Assembly (NCBI GenBank): GCA_043813305.1
Contig: JBDRLC010000029.1
Span: 1-5,760 of the forward strand
DNA: 5,760 nt
Origin: JAHIZC01 sp043813305
GTDB lineage: Bacteria; Omnitrophota; Gorgyraeia; Gygaellales; Profunditerraquicolaceae
Direction: 5' to 3'
This document shows positions 1 to 5,383 of this stretch, piece by piece (within the stretch, counting starts at the first letter, position 1; each line of letters starts with the position of its first letter). The notes below the pieces were generated by a model, which was not told the origin of the DNA, ran no database searches, and saw only the letters and a list, made by a program, of their open reading frames with translations. The position numbers were made by a program, and so were the translations under genes.

Positions 1-965
<965 letters not shown>

Positions 966-1266
966 TCGGTCTCTATCTGATGTGGGCGTTAGGATACTTG
1001 AAGAGGAGCTCTCTTCAGTACGAGAGGACCTAGAGAGACGAACCTCTGGTGTTCCGGTTGTCCTGCCAAGGGCAAAGGCCGGGTAGCCATGTTCGGAAGG
1101 GATAAGCGCTGAAAGCATCTAAGTGCTAAGCCCCCCTCAAGAATAGGTATCCCTGTGCCGCAAGGCACTGAAGGCCGGTCGTAGACCACGACCTTGATAG
1201 GCGCAACGTGTAAGATCCGTAAGGATTTGAGCAAATGCGTACTAATCAGCCAAGCGGCTTGGCCTT
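966..1266 (+). rRNA. rrl: 23S ribosomal RNA, exon 2 (3' end, domain VI)
   Basis: 23S rRNA resumes with TCGGTCTCTATCTG directly after the intron. The sarcin-ricin loop AGTACGAGAGGACC is intact at 1017-1030, followed by conserved CTCTGGTGTTCCGGTTGT and the domain VI helices. After the conserved GTACTAAT (1239-1246) the 3' terminus is placed near 1266 by length comparison with E. coli; this end is approximate by several bases. Together with exon 1 it would give an ordinary mature 23S once the intron is removed. Confidence 0.96.
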
Positions 1267-1320
1267 TAAATTCTTTTTTACTTGCAGATTGTGGTTTTAC
1301 CGTTACTTATAGTTGTCAAG

Positions 1321-1348
1321 TTATTGATTTCCTGTTATTGATTTCCTG
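1321..1348 (+). repeat. Exact 14-nt tandem repeat in the 23S-5S spacer
   Basis: The unit TTATTGATTTCCTG occurs twice without a gap (1321-1334 and 1335-1348). The second copy runs into the left arm of the spacer hairpin at 1345. It looks like a recent slippage duplication; no function is visible. Confidence 0.85.
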
Positions 1349-1428
1349 AGGCTCGCGGATTTCGCGAGCCTCAGGATTAATTCGCACAGATAACTTACGT
1401 CGCATTTTATGCTCCGTAAGTTATGTGC
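1345..1428 (+). other. Two strong hairpins in the 23S-5S spacer (probable pre-rRNA processing structures)
   Basis: The first hairpin has a perfect 13-bp stem (1345-1357 with 1363-1375) and a GATTT loop. It is not followed by a T run, so it is a poor terminator. The second pairs GCAC..ATAACTTACG (1384-1399, with AG bulged) to 1415-1428 across a 15-nt loop. Lying between mature 23S and 5S, they are best read as spacer stems recognised during rRNA maturation, probably by a double-strand RNase; that role is inferred. No tRNA gene is seen in the spacer. Confidence 0.6.
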
Positions 1429-1440
1429 TCATTAAATTTT

Positions 1441-1555
1441 GGGGCGTTCATGCTGAAGGGGAAACACCCGTTCCCATTCCGAATACGGTAGTTAAGCCCT
1501 TCAAGGTCGATGGTACTCTAGTCGTAAGGCTACGGGAGAGTAGATAGACGCTCCT
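1441..1555 (+). rRNA. rrf: 5S ribosomal RNA
   Basis: About 115 nt with 5S landmarks: terminal helix GGGGCGT (1441-1447) pairing with ACGCTCC (1548-1554), the loop sequence CATTCCGAATACGG around 1475-1487, GTTAAGCCC, and GATGGTACT followed by the GTCGTAAGGCTAC hairpin. It lies about 175 nt after 23S and before a strong terminator, so it is the last gene of the rRNA operon. Ends are accurate to one or two bases. Its last 45 or so bases recur in pieces downstream. Confidence 0.95.
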
Positions 1556-1562
1556 TTAAAAT

Positions 1563-1600
1563 AAACCCCCGCTATTAAATTAGTGGGGGTTTTATTTTAT
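1563..1600 (+). terminator. Intrinsic terminator of the rRNA operon
   Basis: The stem CCCCCGCTA (1566-1574) pairs with TAGTGGGGG (1581-1589), one G-U pair, extended by AAA/TTT. The loop is TTAAAT and a T-rich tract TTTTATTTTAT follows. It starts a few bases after the 5S 3' end, as expected for the end of an rRNA transcript. Confidence 0.88.
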
Positions 1601-1605
1601 CTTGA

Positions 1606-1622
1606 CGTCGATCTACTCTCCC
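1606..1622 (-). repeat. Inverted fragment of the 5S rRNA 3' region
   Basis: The reverse complement of 1606-1622 matches 5S bases 1534-1550 at 16 of 17 positions. It lies just past the rRNA terminator in opposite orientation and, with the direct copy at 1772-1800, brackets a gene-free block of about 150 nt. It could be a rearrangement relic or the end of a small insertion. Confidence 0.65.
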
Positions 1623-1771
1623 AAGGGGGTGTGGGGGAAAAGAGATGTCCCTCACGCTTGCCTCCCTGCCGGTAGGCAGGGGGGAGAACAGCGTCCATTG
1701 AGAAATTAGTTGGTCAGCATTAGGAGGGGGCTTGTCTCCTCCTAAGGAGCGATCCACCATAGGCGGAGAGC
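1623..1771. other. Gene-free block between 5S fragments, with a CCTGCC palindrome
   Basis: No credible gene is seen on either strand; the only open frame (reverse strand, 1575-1760) runs through the terminator and repeat sequence. The block is purine-rich and includes the palindrome CCTGCCGGTAGGCAGG at 1665-1680. The palindrome can extend to a longer CTCCCTGCC/GGCAGGGGGAG-type stem, and its reverse complement occurs at 5226-5241. A second purine/pyrimidine pairing, AGGAGG (1722-1727) with CCTCCT (1737-1742), is also visible. Confidence 0.5.
1665..1680. repeat. Dispersed palindromic repeat, CCTGCC-GGTA-GGCAGG
   Basis: Perfect 6-bp arms around GGTA. The exact reverse complement of all 16 bases lies at 5226-5241, and a longer related hairpin is at 5384-5408. 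All three copies lie between genes, which suggests a genome-wide intergenic repeat family. Confidence 0.65.
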
Positions 1772-1800
1772 GACGGAGATGTAGATAGACGCTCCTTTAA
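1772..1800 (+). repeat. Direct partial copy of the 5S rRNA 3' end (copy 2)
   Basis: Bases 1781-1800 are identical to 1540-1559, the last bases of 5S plus its immediate downstream sequence. Upstream similarity to the ACGGGAGA part of 5S fades out around 1772. As after the true 5S gene, CCCGCTATT follows shortly (1807-1815), so the copy includes the beginning of the terminator. It lacks most of 5S and cannot make a functional RNA. Confidence 0.85.
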
Positions 1801-1809
1801 TTTCACCCG

Positions 1810-1835
1810 CTATTCTTAATTGAATAGTTTTTTTT
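1810..1835 (+). terminator. Terminator-like hairpin after the second 5S tail
   Basis: CTATTC (1810-1815) pairs with GAATAG (1822-1827) around TTAATT, followed by eight Ts. The stem is AT-rich and weak, but its position and sequence resemble the true rRNA terminator, so it is probably a diverged copy. The T run merges into the -35 element of the next promoter. Confidence 0.55.
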
Positions 1836-1862
1836 GACATTCTTTTAAAATCGTAGTAGGAT
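1834..1862 (+). promoter_or_regulatory. Sigma70-type promoter for the first small peptide gene
   Basis: TTGACA at 1834-1839 (perfect -35), a 17-nt spacer, then TAGGAT at 1857-1862 (-10). Transcription would start near 1868-1870, giving a leader of about 11 nt with no Shine-Dalgarno sequence before the ATG at 1880. Confidence 0.7.
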
Positions 1863-1879
1863 TATTTGAATTTAATGAA

Positions 1880-2143
1880 ATGAAAAATACGAAGAAACAA
1901 AAATTCAAACCAAAGATTACTCGTGTTAAGCTAAATTCTGAACAGGCTGTTTTGGTGTGCAGTTGTTATACTGGCAACCAGCGGACAGTACTTAGTGCTT
2001 CTGGGTGGACTGATAGTCCGTACTTCGCAGAGATTTATTGTGTACCAGGACAGAGGTTGCATAGTAATAGACTAAATGATGAAGCCGGTAACTTTAATGT
2101 AGTTTGTGTTACCGGAGTAGAGGGGTCAAGCCTGTCTTCTTAA
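1880..2143 (+). CDS. Small protein with conserved N-terminal block and CxCY; precursor-like paralogue 1
   Basis: An 87-aa protein of unknown function. Residues 9-25 fit FKPxIxRVKLNxEQxVL and are followed by CSCY (C27, C29). The same block occurs in the next gene; over 23 aligned positions 16 are identical. Beyond the CxCY the two proteins share almost no alignable sequence except a C-terminal Ser-Ser. Other cysteines are C54 and C76. There is no signal peptide or membrane segment; the first 17 residues are strongly basic. Conserved head plus variable tail is typical of ribosomally made peptide precursors (leader and core), but no dedicated modifying or export gene is adjacent, so this remains inference. 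A perfect -35/-10 pair precedes it and a 5S-tail copy plus terminator follow, so it is probably transcribed alone. No Shine-Dalgarno is seen; the start is chosen by promoter position and alignment. Confidence 0.7.
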   Translation: MKNTKKQKFKPKITRVKLNSEQAVLVCSCYTGNQRTVLSASGWTDSPYFAEIYCVPGQRLHSNRLNDEAGNFNVVCVTGVEGSSLSS

Positions 2144-2148
2144 AAAGA

Positions 2149-2194
2149 ACTCTAGTCGTAAGGCTACGGGAGAATAGATACACGCTCCTTTAAA
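2149..2194 (+). repeat. 46-nt copy of the 5S rRNA 3' end (copy 3)
   Basis: Bases 2149-2194 match 1515-1560 at 44 of 46 positions (differences at 2174 and 2181), covering the GTCGTAAGGCTAC hairpin, the 3' strand of the terminal helix and the bases just past 5S. It begins five bases after the stop of the first peptide gene and leads into a terminator, so it would form part of that gene's 3' untranslated region. It lacks the 5' two thirds of 5S. Confidence 0.93.
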
Positions 2195-2199
2195 TCAAG

Positions 2200-2242
2200 G
2201 GGACGGTTTTAATTTTTGAAATTAGAGCCGTCCCTATTTTTT
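2200..2242 (+). terminator. Strong intrinsic terminator after the third 5S tail
   Basis: A 16-bp stem (2200-2215 with 2219-2234, two G-U pairs) has a GGGACGG/CCGTCCC base and a three-base TTG loop, followed by TATTTTTT. It would end transcription from the first small peptide gene. The sequence is unrelated to the rRNA terminator although it occupies the same place relative to the 5S tail. Confidence 0.88.
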
Positions 2243-2249
2243 AAAAACC

Positions 2250-2277
2250 TTTACATATTTCTAAAAGATGATAAACT
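2250..2277 (+). promoter_or_regulatory. Probable promoter for the second small peptide gene
   Basis: TTTACA at 2250-2255, a 16-nt spacer and TAAACT at 2272-2277. The same -10 word and spacing recur at 2619-2646. The expected start point is 2283-2285, which coincides with the ATG at 2284 and predicts a leaderless message. Confidence 0.55.
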
Positions 2278-2283
2278 AATGTC

Positions 2284-2538
2284 ATGAAAAAGCCTAGATT
2301 TAAGCCGCGTATTGCAAGAGTAAAACTAAATCCTGAACAAACAGTTTTGACATGTACTTGTTACCAACCGGGTCCTTTAGGAGCTTATGAGGTTGTGGAA
2401 AATTGGGCCGGTCTCTATACTGAATCCCCGGGCCCGGGTGGCTGGGTCTATTGTTATGGCGTGAGAGGGACAAAATTGCTTCAAGCAGGTGGTTCTGATA
2501 CGCGATATAATCTTGCTCCCGGTTCAGCAAGCTCATAA
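2284..2538 (+). CDS. Small protein with conserved N-terminal block and CxCY; precursor-like paralogue 2
   Basis: An 84-aa paralogue of the protein at 1880-2143. The block FKPxIxRVKLNxEQxVL spans residues 6-22 and is followed by CTCY (C24, C26). The rest is different and rich in Gly, Pro, Tyr and Ser, with a Pro-Gly turn segment at 48-54 (SPGPGGW), a further C57, and an end in SASS. No signal peptide or membrane helix is seen. The head/tail contrast suggests a leader joined to a variable core, or a small surface or toxin-like peptide; the family is not one I can name. There is no Shine-Dalgarno sequence, and the promoter position suggests translation from a leaderless message. No clear terminator follows before the next promoter at 2619. 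The reverse-strand open frame over the same bases is taken as a shadow because the paralogy is on this strand. Confidence 0.7.
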   Translation: MKKPRFKPRIARVKLNPEQTVLTCTCYQPGPLGAYEVVENWAGLYTESPGPGGWVYCYGVRGTKLLQAGGSDTRYNLAPGSASS

Positions 2539-2618
2539 ACGTTCTGGATCAGTGGCGTTCTAAGAGAGTTGCCCGTTAACCTTAGTGAAAATTTACCTTG
2601 AATTACTGATAATATATG

Positions 2619-2646
2619 TTGACAAGCGGGGGATAAGTGGTAAACT
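2619..2646 (+). promoter_or_regulatory. Promoter upstream of the cold-shock gene leader
   Basis: A perfect TTGACA at 2619-2624, a 16-nt spacer and TAAACT at 2641-2646. It would start transcription near 2653, about 118 nt before the cold-shock gene's ATG. A terminator lies in between. Confidence 0.68.
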
Positions 2647-2652
2647 AACGTT

Positions 2653-2717
2653 GTAGTAAACAGGAGATTAGAGCGAGTAAACCGAGACGGTTGAACACAC
2701 TAACTTCTCGGTTTTTT
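2653..2717 (+). ncRNA. Short terminated transcript or attenuated leader upstream of the cold-shock gene
   Basis: A promoter (2619-2646) and an intrinsic terminator frame about 65 nt that hold no convincing reading frame. The terminator stem AAACCGAG (2679-2686) pairs with CTCGGTTT (2707-2714) around a 20-nt loop, which may itself close by GTT/AAC, and the T run is 2712-2717. It may be an autonomous small RNA, or the 5' leader of the cold-shock mRNA with a conditional terminator. Long structured leaders are known for cspA-type mRNAs in other bacteria. No RNA family was recognised. Confidence 0.45.
2679..2717 (+). terminator. Intrinsic terminator (possible attenuator) before the cold-shock gene
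   Basis: An 8-bp stem AAACCGAG/CTCGGTTT (2679-2686 with 2707-2714) is followed by a six-T run overlapping the stem end (2712-2717). The 20-nt loop is larger than usual. Its location between a strong promoter and the coding region is the notable point. Confidence 0.65.
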
Positions 2718-2735
2718 ATTACTCTGATTTACGTT

Positions 2736-2744
2736 TGCTATAAT
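2736..2744 (+). promoter_or_regulatory. Extended -10 promoter immediately before the cold-shock gene
   Basis: TGCTATAAT at 2736-2744 is a consensus extended -10 element. No good -35 is seen at 17 nt (2716-2721 is TTATTA). It would start near 2751 and give a leader of about 20 nt that begins at the Shine-Dalgarno region, bypassing the upstream terminator. Confidence 0.6.
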
Positions 2745-2770
2745 TTCGAAGAAAAGGAGGTAAGTAAGTA

Positions 2771-2971
2771 ATGGCAAAAGGAAAAGTAAAGTGGTTTTCA
2801 AATCAGAAAGGCTACGGATTCATTACTCCTGAATCAGGTGAAGATGTATTTGTGCATCATAGCGTAATTCAGGGTGACGGATATAAATCCTTGGAAGAAG
2901 GACAGGAAGTCGAATTTGAAGTCGAAGACGGTCCTAAAGGCAAGCAAGCTAAGAACGTAGTAAAACTGTAA
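2771..2971 (+). CDS. Cold-shock protein, CspA family
   Basis: A 66-aa single cold-shock domain, the usual length for the family. It is a small five-strand OB fold that binds single-stranded RNA and DNA, melts mRNA structure and can act as a transcription antiterminator. RNP1 is KGYGFI (residues 14-19) and RNP2 is VFVHH (26-30). The opening GKVKWFS with W9 and F10 and the ending PKGKQAKNVV are canonical. All the aromatic nucleic-acid contacts seen in typical CspA proteins appear present. A strong AAGGAGG lies about 9 nt before the ATG. It has its own promoters upstream and a terminator downstream, and is followed by a second, diverged cold-shock gene. Confidence 0.97.
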   Translation: MAKGKVKWFSNQKGYGFITPESGEDVFVHHSVIQGDGYKSLEEGQEVEFEVEDGPKGKQAKNVVKL

Positions 2972-2986
2972 GAGAAACATGCAATA

Positions 2987-3021
2987 AAGCTCGGCTCCAT
3001 TGCGGATCCGGGCTTTTTTTT
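2987..3021 (+). terminator. Intrinsic terminator between the two cold-shock genes
   Basis: AAGCTCGG (2987-2994) pairs with CCGGGCTT (3008-3015, one T-G pair) around a 13-nt loop, and eight Ts follow at 3014-3021. Only about 20 nt separate it from the next start codon and no promoter is evident in that gap, so the downstream genes may depend on read-through. Confidence 0.82.
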
Positions 3022-3040
3022 CAATTAAAGGGGGATTTAA

Positions 3041-3241
3041 ATGCATACAGGCAAAGTAAAGAAGTTAATCAAAGACAGAGGATTTGGTTTTATCAGCGAC
3101 ACAGACGGAAGAGAGATATTCTTTCATAAGAGCAGCGTACTTGATAATAAGTTTGATTCTATCAACGAGGAGCAGGCAGTTGAGTTTGAAGTTGAAAATT
3201 CACCGAAAGGATCCCGCGCAGTAAACGTGCGTGTTTCCTAA
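3041..3241 (+). CDS. Divergent cold-shock domain protein
   Basis: A 66-aa second cold-shock domain with RNP1 RGFGFI (residues 13-18) and RNP2 IFFHKS (26-31), and a family-like end PKGSRAVNV. It departs from the canonical neighbour: the KWF near residue 8 is replaced by KKL, removing the tryptophan that normally stacks on nucleic acid, and the second His of RNP2 is Lys. Binding may be weaker or differently specific. A purine-rich AAAGGGGG lies 6 nt before the ATG. The gene sits 20 nt past a terminator and 12 nt before the radical SAM gene, so it is probably the first gene of the downstream operon. Fold assignment is secure; the altered binding is inferred. Confidence 0.93.
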   Translation: MHTGKVKKLIKDRGFGFISDTDGREIFFHKSSVLDNKFDSINEEQAVEFEVENSPKGSRAVNVRVS

Positions 3242-3253
3242 AAAATAAATATT

Positions 3254-4549
3254 ATGAAGATAGCATTAGTCGAGCCTGTTTCAACTCAGGCGAATGTATT
3301 CAGTAAACTGTGTATGCCTTTATTAGGCCCGGTATATCTGGGTACGATACTTAAGAATAGAGGCCATCAAGTTCAGATTTATCGCGAAGATCTCTACAGG
3401 CCGGATTATGCTAAATTAGATGTAGATTTAGTCGGTATATCTATGCTTACTTCCACTGCCAGGCGCGGATATGAGATCGCCACTAAGTTTCCCAAGGATA
3501 AAGTAATTATGGGAGGAGTGCATGCAAGTTTACTTCCAGAAGAAGCCCTTGAGTTTTGCCGGCAGGTAGTAGTCGGCGAGGCAGAGGAGGTAATCGCAGA
3601 TGTTGCCGAAGGTAAAATTAAGGATAGAATTGTTGCAGGCAGGCCGGTTGAAAATCTGGATAGTCTGCCATTTCCCGATTTTTCCCTGATTAAAGGATAT
3701 AAACTGCCTTCATGGATTGCGCCGGTTTCCACATCAAGGGGCTGTCCTTTTGACTGCAGTTTTTGTTCGGTAACAAAAATGTTCGGCCGTAAATACCGTT
3801 TTCGCAGCGCCGAATCCGTAATGCAGGAAGTAGCATCAGTGAATACCCGGCAACTCTTTTTTTGCGATGATAATTTTACTGCCCATCCTATGCGCACGCG
3901 CAGGTTATTAGAGTTGATGTTAAAGGTAAAGGATAGAATTAAAAATTGGTCCTGTCAGGTACGCTGCGATGCTGCCAAAGATGAAAGTTTGCTGAATATG
4001 ATGGCCGAGGCAAAATGCTCTGCAGTAGCAGTAGGCTTTGAATCGGTTAACAGCAAGACGCTTAAGTATTATGATAAGAAACAAACTATTAAAGAGATAA
4101 TCAATGCGATCAAATCGTTTCATAAAAGGAAGATTAAGATTCACGGGATGTTTGTATTAGGTTCTGATGACGATAGCGAAAAAACAGTCTGGGAGACGCT
4201 GCGCTTTGCGCTAAAGCAGAAAATAGATACCATACAGATGTCTATTTTAACACCCTTCCCCGGGACAAAAGTACACGAAGACCTGGAAAAAGAAAAGAGG
4301 ATTTTTAGCCGCGACTGGAACCTTTATGACGGACAGCACATAGTTTTTAACCCCAAATTACTCTCGGCAAAACAACTGCAGTTAAACGTGCTTAAGGCTT
4401 ACGCGAGGTTTTATTCCCTTTCTAAATCATTTTCTCTGCTTATAAAACTACGTTTTAGAAACGCATTTTTCCGCTTTATGGGTTATTCAATTATAAAGAA
4501 TTGGTCTGCGCGCAACCGTAACCTGTATTGGTTGCCGCAAAAATCGTAA
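3254..4549 (+). CDS. B12-binding-domain radical SAM protein
   Basis: A 431-aa protein with an N-terminal Rossmann-like cobalamin-binding domain (about residues 1-130; GISMLTSTAR near 61-70, GGVHAS at 87-92, GEAEE at 108-112). The radical SAM core follows with CPFDCSFC, the Cx3Cx2C cluster site C164, C168, C171. Further core marks are FCDDNF (203-208), GFESVN (261-266) and TPFPGT (333-338). The order matches the BchE/P-methylase-like class, which uses a 4Fe-4S cluster and often cobalamin for methylations or rearrangements. The DxHxxG motif of classical cobalamin binding is absent, as in many members of this class. The substrate cannot be told. Residues from about 390 form a basic, aromatic C-terminal segment. 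The start lies 12 nt after the preceding stop with little Shine-Dalgarno support, fitting translational coupling; the secreted Met-rich protein follows after 18 nt. Confidence 0.93.
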   Translation: MKIALVEPVSTQANVFSKLCMPLLGPVYLGTILKNRGHQVQIYREDLYRPDYAKLDVDLVGISMLTSTARRGYEIATKFPKDKVIMGGVHASLLPEEALEFCRQVVVGEAEEVIADVAEGKIKDRIVAGRPVENLDSLPFPDFSLIKGYKLPSWIAPVSTSRGCPFDCSFCSVTKMFGRKYRFRSAESVMQEVASVNTRQLFFCDDNFTAHPMRTRRLLELMLKVKDRIKNWSCQVRCDAAKDESLLNMMAEAKCSAVAVGFESVNSKTLKYYDKKQTIKEIINAIKSFHKRKIKIHGMFVLGSDDDSEKTVWETLRFALKQKIDTIQMSILTPFPGTKVHEDLEKEKRIFSRDWNLYDGQHIVFNPKLLSAKQLQLNVLKAYARFYSLSKSFSLLIKLRFRNAFFRFMGYSIIKNWSARNRNLYWLPQKS

Positions 4550-4567
4550 TAACAAGGAGGAGTAAGG

Positions 4568-4945
4568 ATGAAAAGAGCATTAAGTGTGGCATTGGTGGTA
4601 TTTTTTCTTGCGCCGGTTTTTGCTTTTGCACAGGATGCAGCAGTAGAGAGCGATACCTCTATGGGGATGATGAATAAGGATATGATGATGCATAAGAAGA
4701 TGATGGGCAAAGAAGGCAAAGCCGACATGCATAAGAAGATGATGGGGATGATGGAGAAGAAGATAGTTGCAACCGAGGACGGCGGAGTTGCGATTCTTTT
4801 CGGGAATAAGCTTTTAAAGTATGATAAGAACCTGAAGTTGATCAAAGAGGTAGAGATAGATTTTATGGGTATGAAGAAGCAGTGGATGGAGAAGTGTAAG
4901 AAGGGCAAAGAGATGAAGGAGCAGGAAGTAGAAGCAGCAGAATAA
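4568..4945 (+). CDS. Secreted methionine-rich small protein
   Basis: A 125-aa protein with a clear signal peptide: basic start MKR, hydrophobic core 5-20, and an AFA motif (19-21) for cleavage before Q22. The mature part begins with a Met/Lys/His segment: 13 of the 31 residues at 32-62 are Met, with the motif MHKKMMG twice (41-47 and 54-60). A mixed-character domain follows at 66-98 with a VATEDGGVAILFGNKLLKYD signature, then a lysine/glutamate-rich tail with one cysteine (C110). Met-rich exported segments with His can bind copper(I) or silver, so metal handling in the periplasm is possible, but I do not recognise the family. A strong AAGGAGG lies 7 nt before the ATG. It is the last gene of the operon, followed by a terminator. 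Confidence 0.85.
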   Translation: MKRALSVALVVFFLAPVFAFAQDAAVESDTSMGMMNKDMMMHKKMMGKEGKADMHKKMMGMMEKKIVATEDGGVAILFGNKLLKYDKNLKLIKEVEIDFMGMKKQWMEKCKKGKEMKEQEVEAAE

Positions 4946-4969
4946 TCCACCCGGAGATTTAATTTAAAG

Positions 4970-5002
4970 GGGCAGTGGCCGTAAGGCACCTGCCCATTTT
5001 TA
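4970..5002 (+). terminator. Intrinsic terminator after the Met-rich protein gene
   Basis: GGGCAG (4970-4975) pairs with CTGCCC (4990-4995); a two-base internal mismatch and GCC/GGC close a GTAA loop, followed by ATTTTTATTT. It would end the transcript carrying the second cold-shock gene, the radical SAM gene and this gene. Confidence 0.8.
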
Positions 5003-5005
5003 TTT

Positions 5006-5260
5006 GCGGGAGATTTTATTCTAGATAACAAACGAATCTGTCGGGTTTCTCGCTCAGCGTCGATTTTGCCCTTGCGGGTCGCCAAAGGTCTTTCGTATTT
5101 TCGGCTCCTCGGAACTCGCCCGTCGGGCTACCGCCTAGGACGGGCTCAGACAGCCTCGTCGTCCGAATGCTTCCGCGTTCGGATTCCCGAAAATACTCAA
5201 GCGTGCTTTGGCTAAAATCGACATTCCTGCCTACCGGCAGGTAGGCGCTCAAAATCCCGC
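5006..5260. repeat. Imperfect inverted repeat of about 255 bp (possible non-coding mobile relic)
   Basis: Nested arms match in order: 5006-5017 with 5251-5260 (GCGGGA..TTTT, a two-base insertion in the left arm), 5059-5067 with 5214-5222 (GTCGATTTT), 5081-5087 with 5206-5212 (GCCAAAG) and 5095-5104 with 5187-5196 (GTATTTTCGG). The centre contains two more hairpins, GCCCGTC/GACGGGC (5118-5124/5139-5145) and a 9-bp stem 5162-5170/5175-5183 with a TTCC loop. No credible coding frame is seen. Such an element could be a miniature transposable repeat or an intergenic repeat family; the boundaries are inferred. Confidence 0.55.
5226..5246. repeat. Dispersed palindromic repeat, inverse copy of 1665-1680
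   Basis: Bases 5226-5241 (CCTGCC-TACC-GGCAGG) are the exact reverse complement of 1665-1680. An overlapping alternative 7-bp hairpin, GCCTACC-GGCA-GGTAGGC, spans 5229-5246. Confidence 0.7.
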
Positions 5261-5383
5261 CAGCTTCCTTTGTTATGGAGAACAGGATAAAATTTTCTTT
5301 GATATTTCTCTTAGTTAAAGGGCCTTTGCGGGCTTACTTTTGGCACTCTTGATTAGAATGCAAGTCTGCGAGCCTGCCTGCCG

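Noticed and set aside
989..1234. Reverse open frame of 81 aa
   Set aside because: Antisense to 23S exon 2; conserved rRNA sequence explains it.
1267..1440. tRNA gene in the 23S-5S spacer
   Set aside because: The hairpins do not form a cloverleaf and no T-loop GTTCRA-type box or acceptor stem is present.
1575..1760. Reverse open frame of 61 aa
   Set aside because: It crosses the rRNA terminator, the inverted 5S piece and a palindrome; no ribosome-binding site or family resemblance.
2300..2536. Reverse open frame opposite the second peptide gene
   Set aside because: The forward gene has a paralogue with matching protein sequence; the reverse frame has no such support.
3242..3253. Cobalamin riboswitch before the B12-type radical SAM gene
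   Set aside because: Only 12 bases separate it from the preceding gene, and no B12-box-like sequence is seen upstream.
3406..3897. Reverse open frame of 163 aa
   Set aside because: Antisense to the radical SAM gene, whose motifs are unmistakable.
4483..5085. Reverse open frame of 200 aa
   Set aside because: It overlaps the signal-peptide Met-rich gene and its terminator. The long run of Ile/Ser/Phe comes from antisense of Met/Lys codons.
5016..5252. Reverse open frame of 78 aa
   Set aside because: It coincides with the large inverted repeat; the palindromic arms explain the sequence and no protein features are seen.
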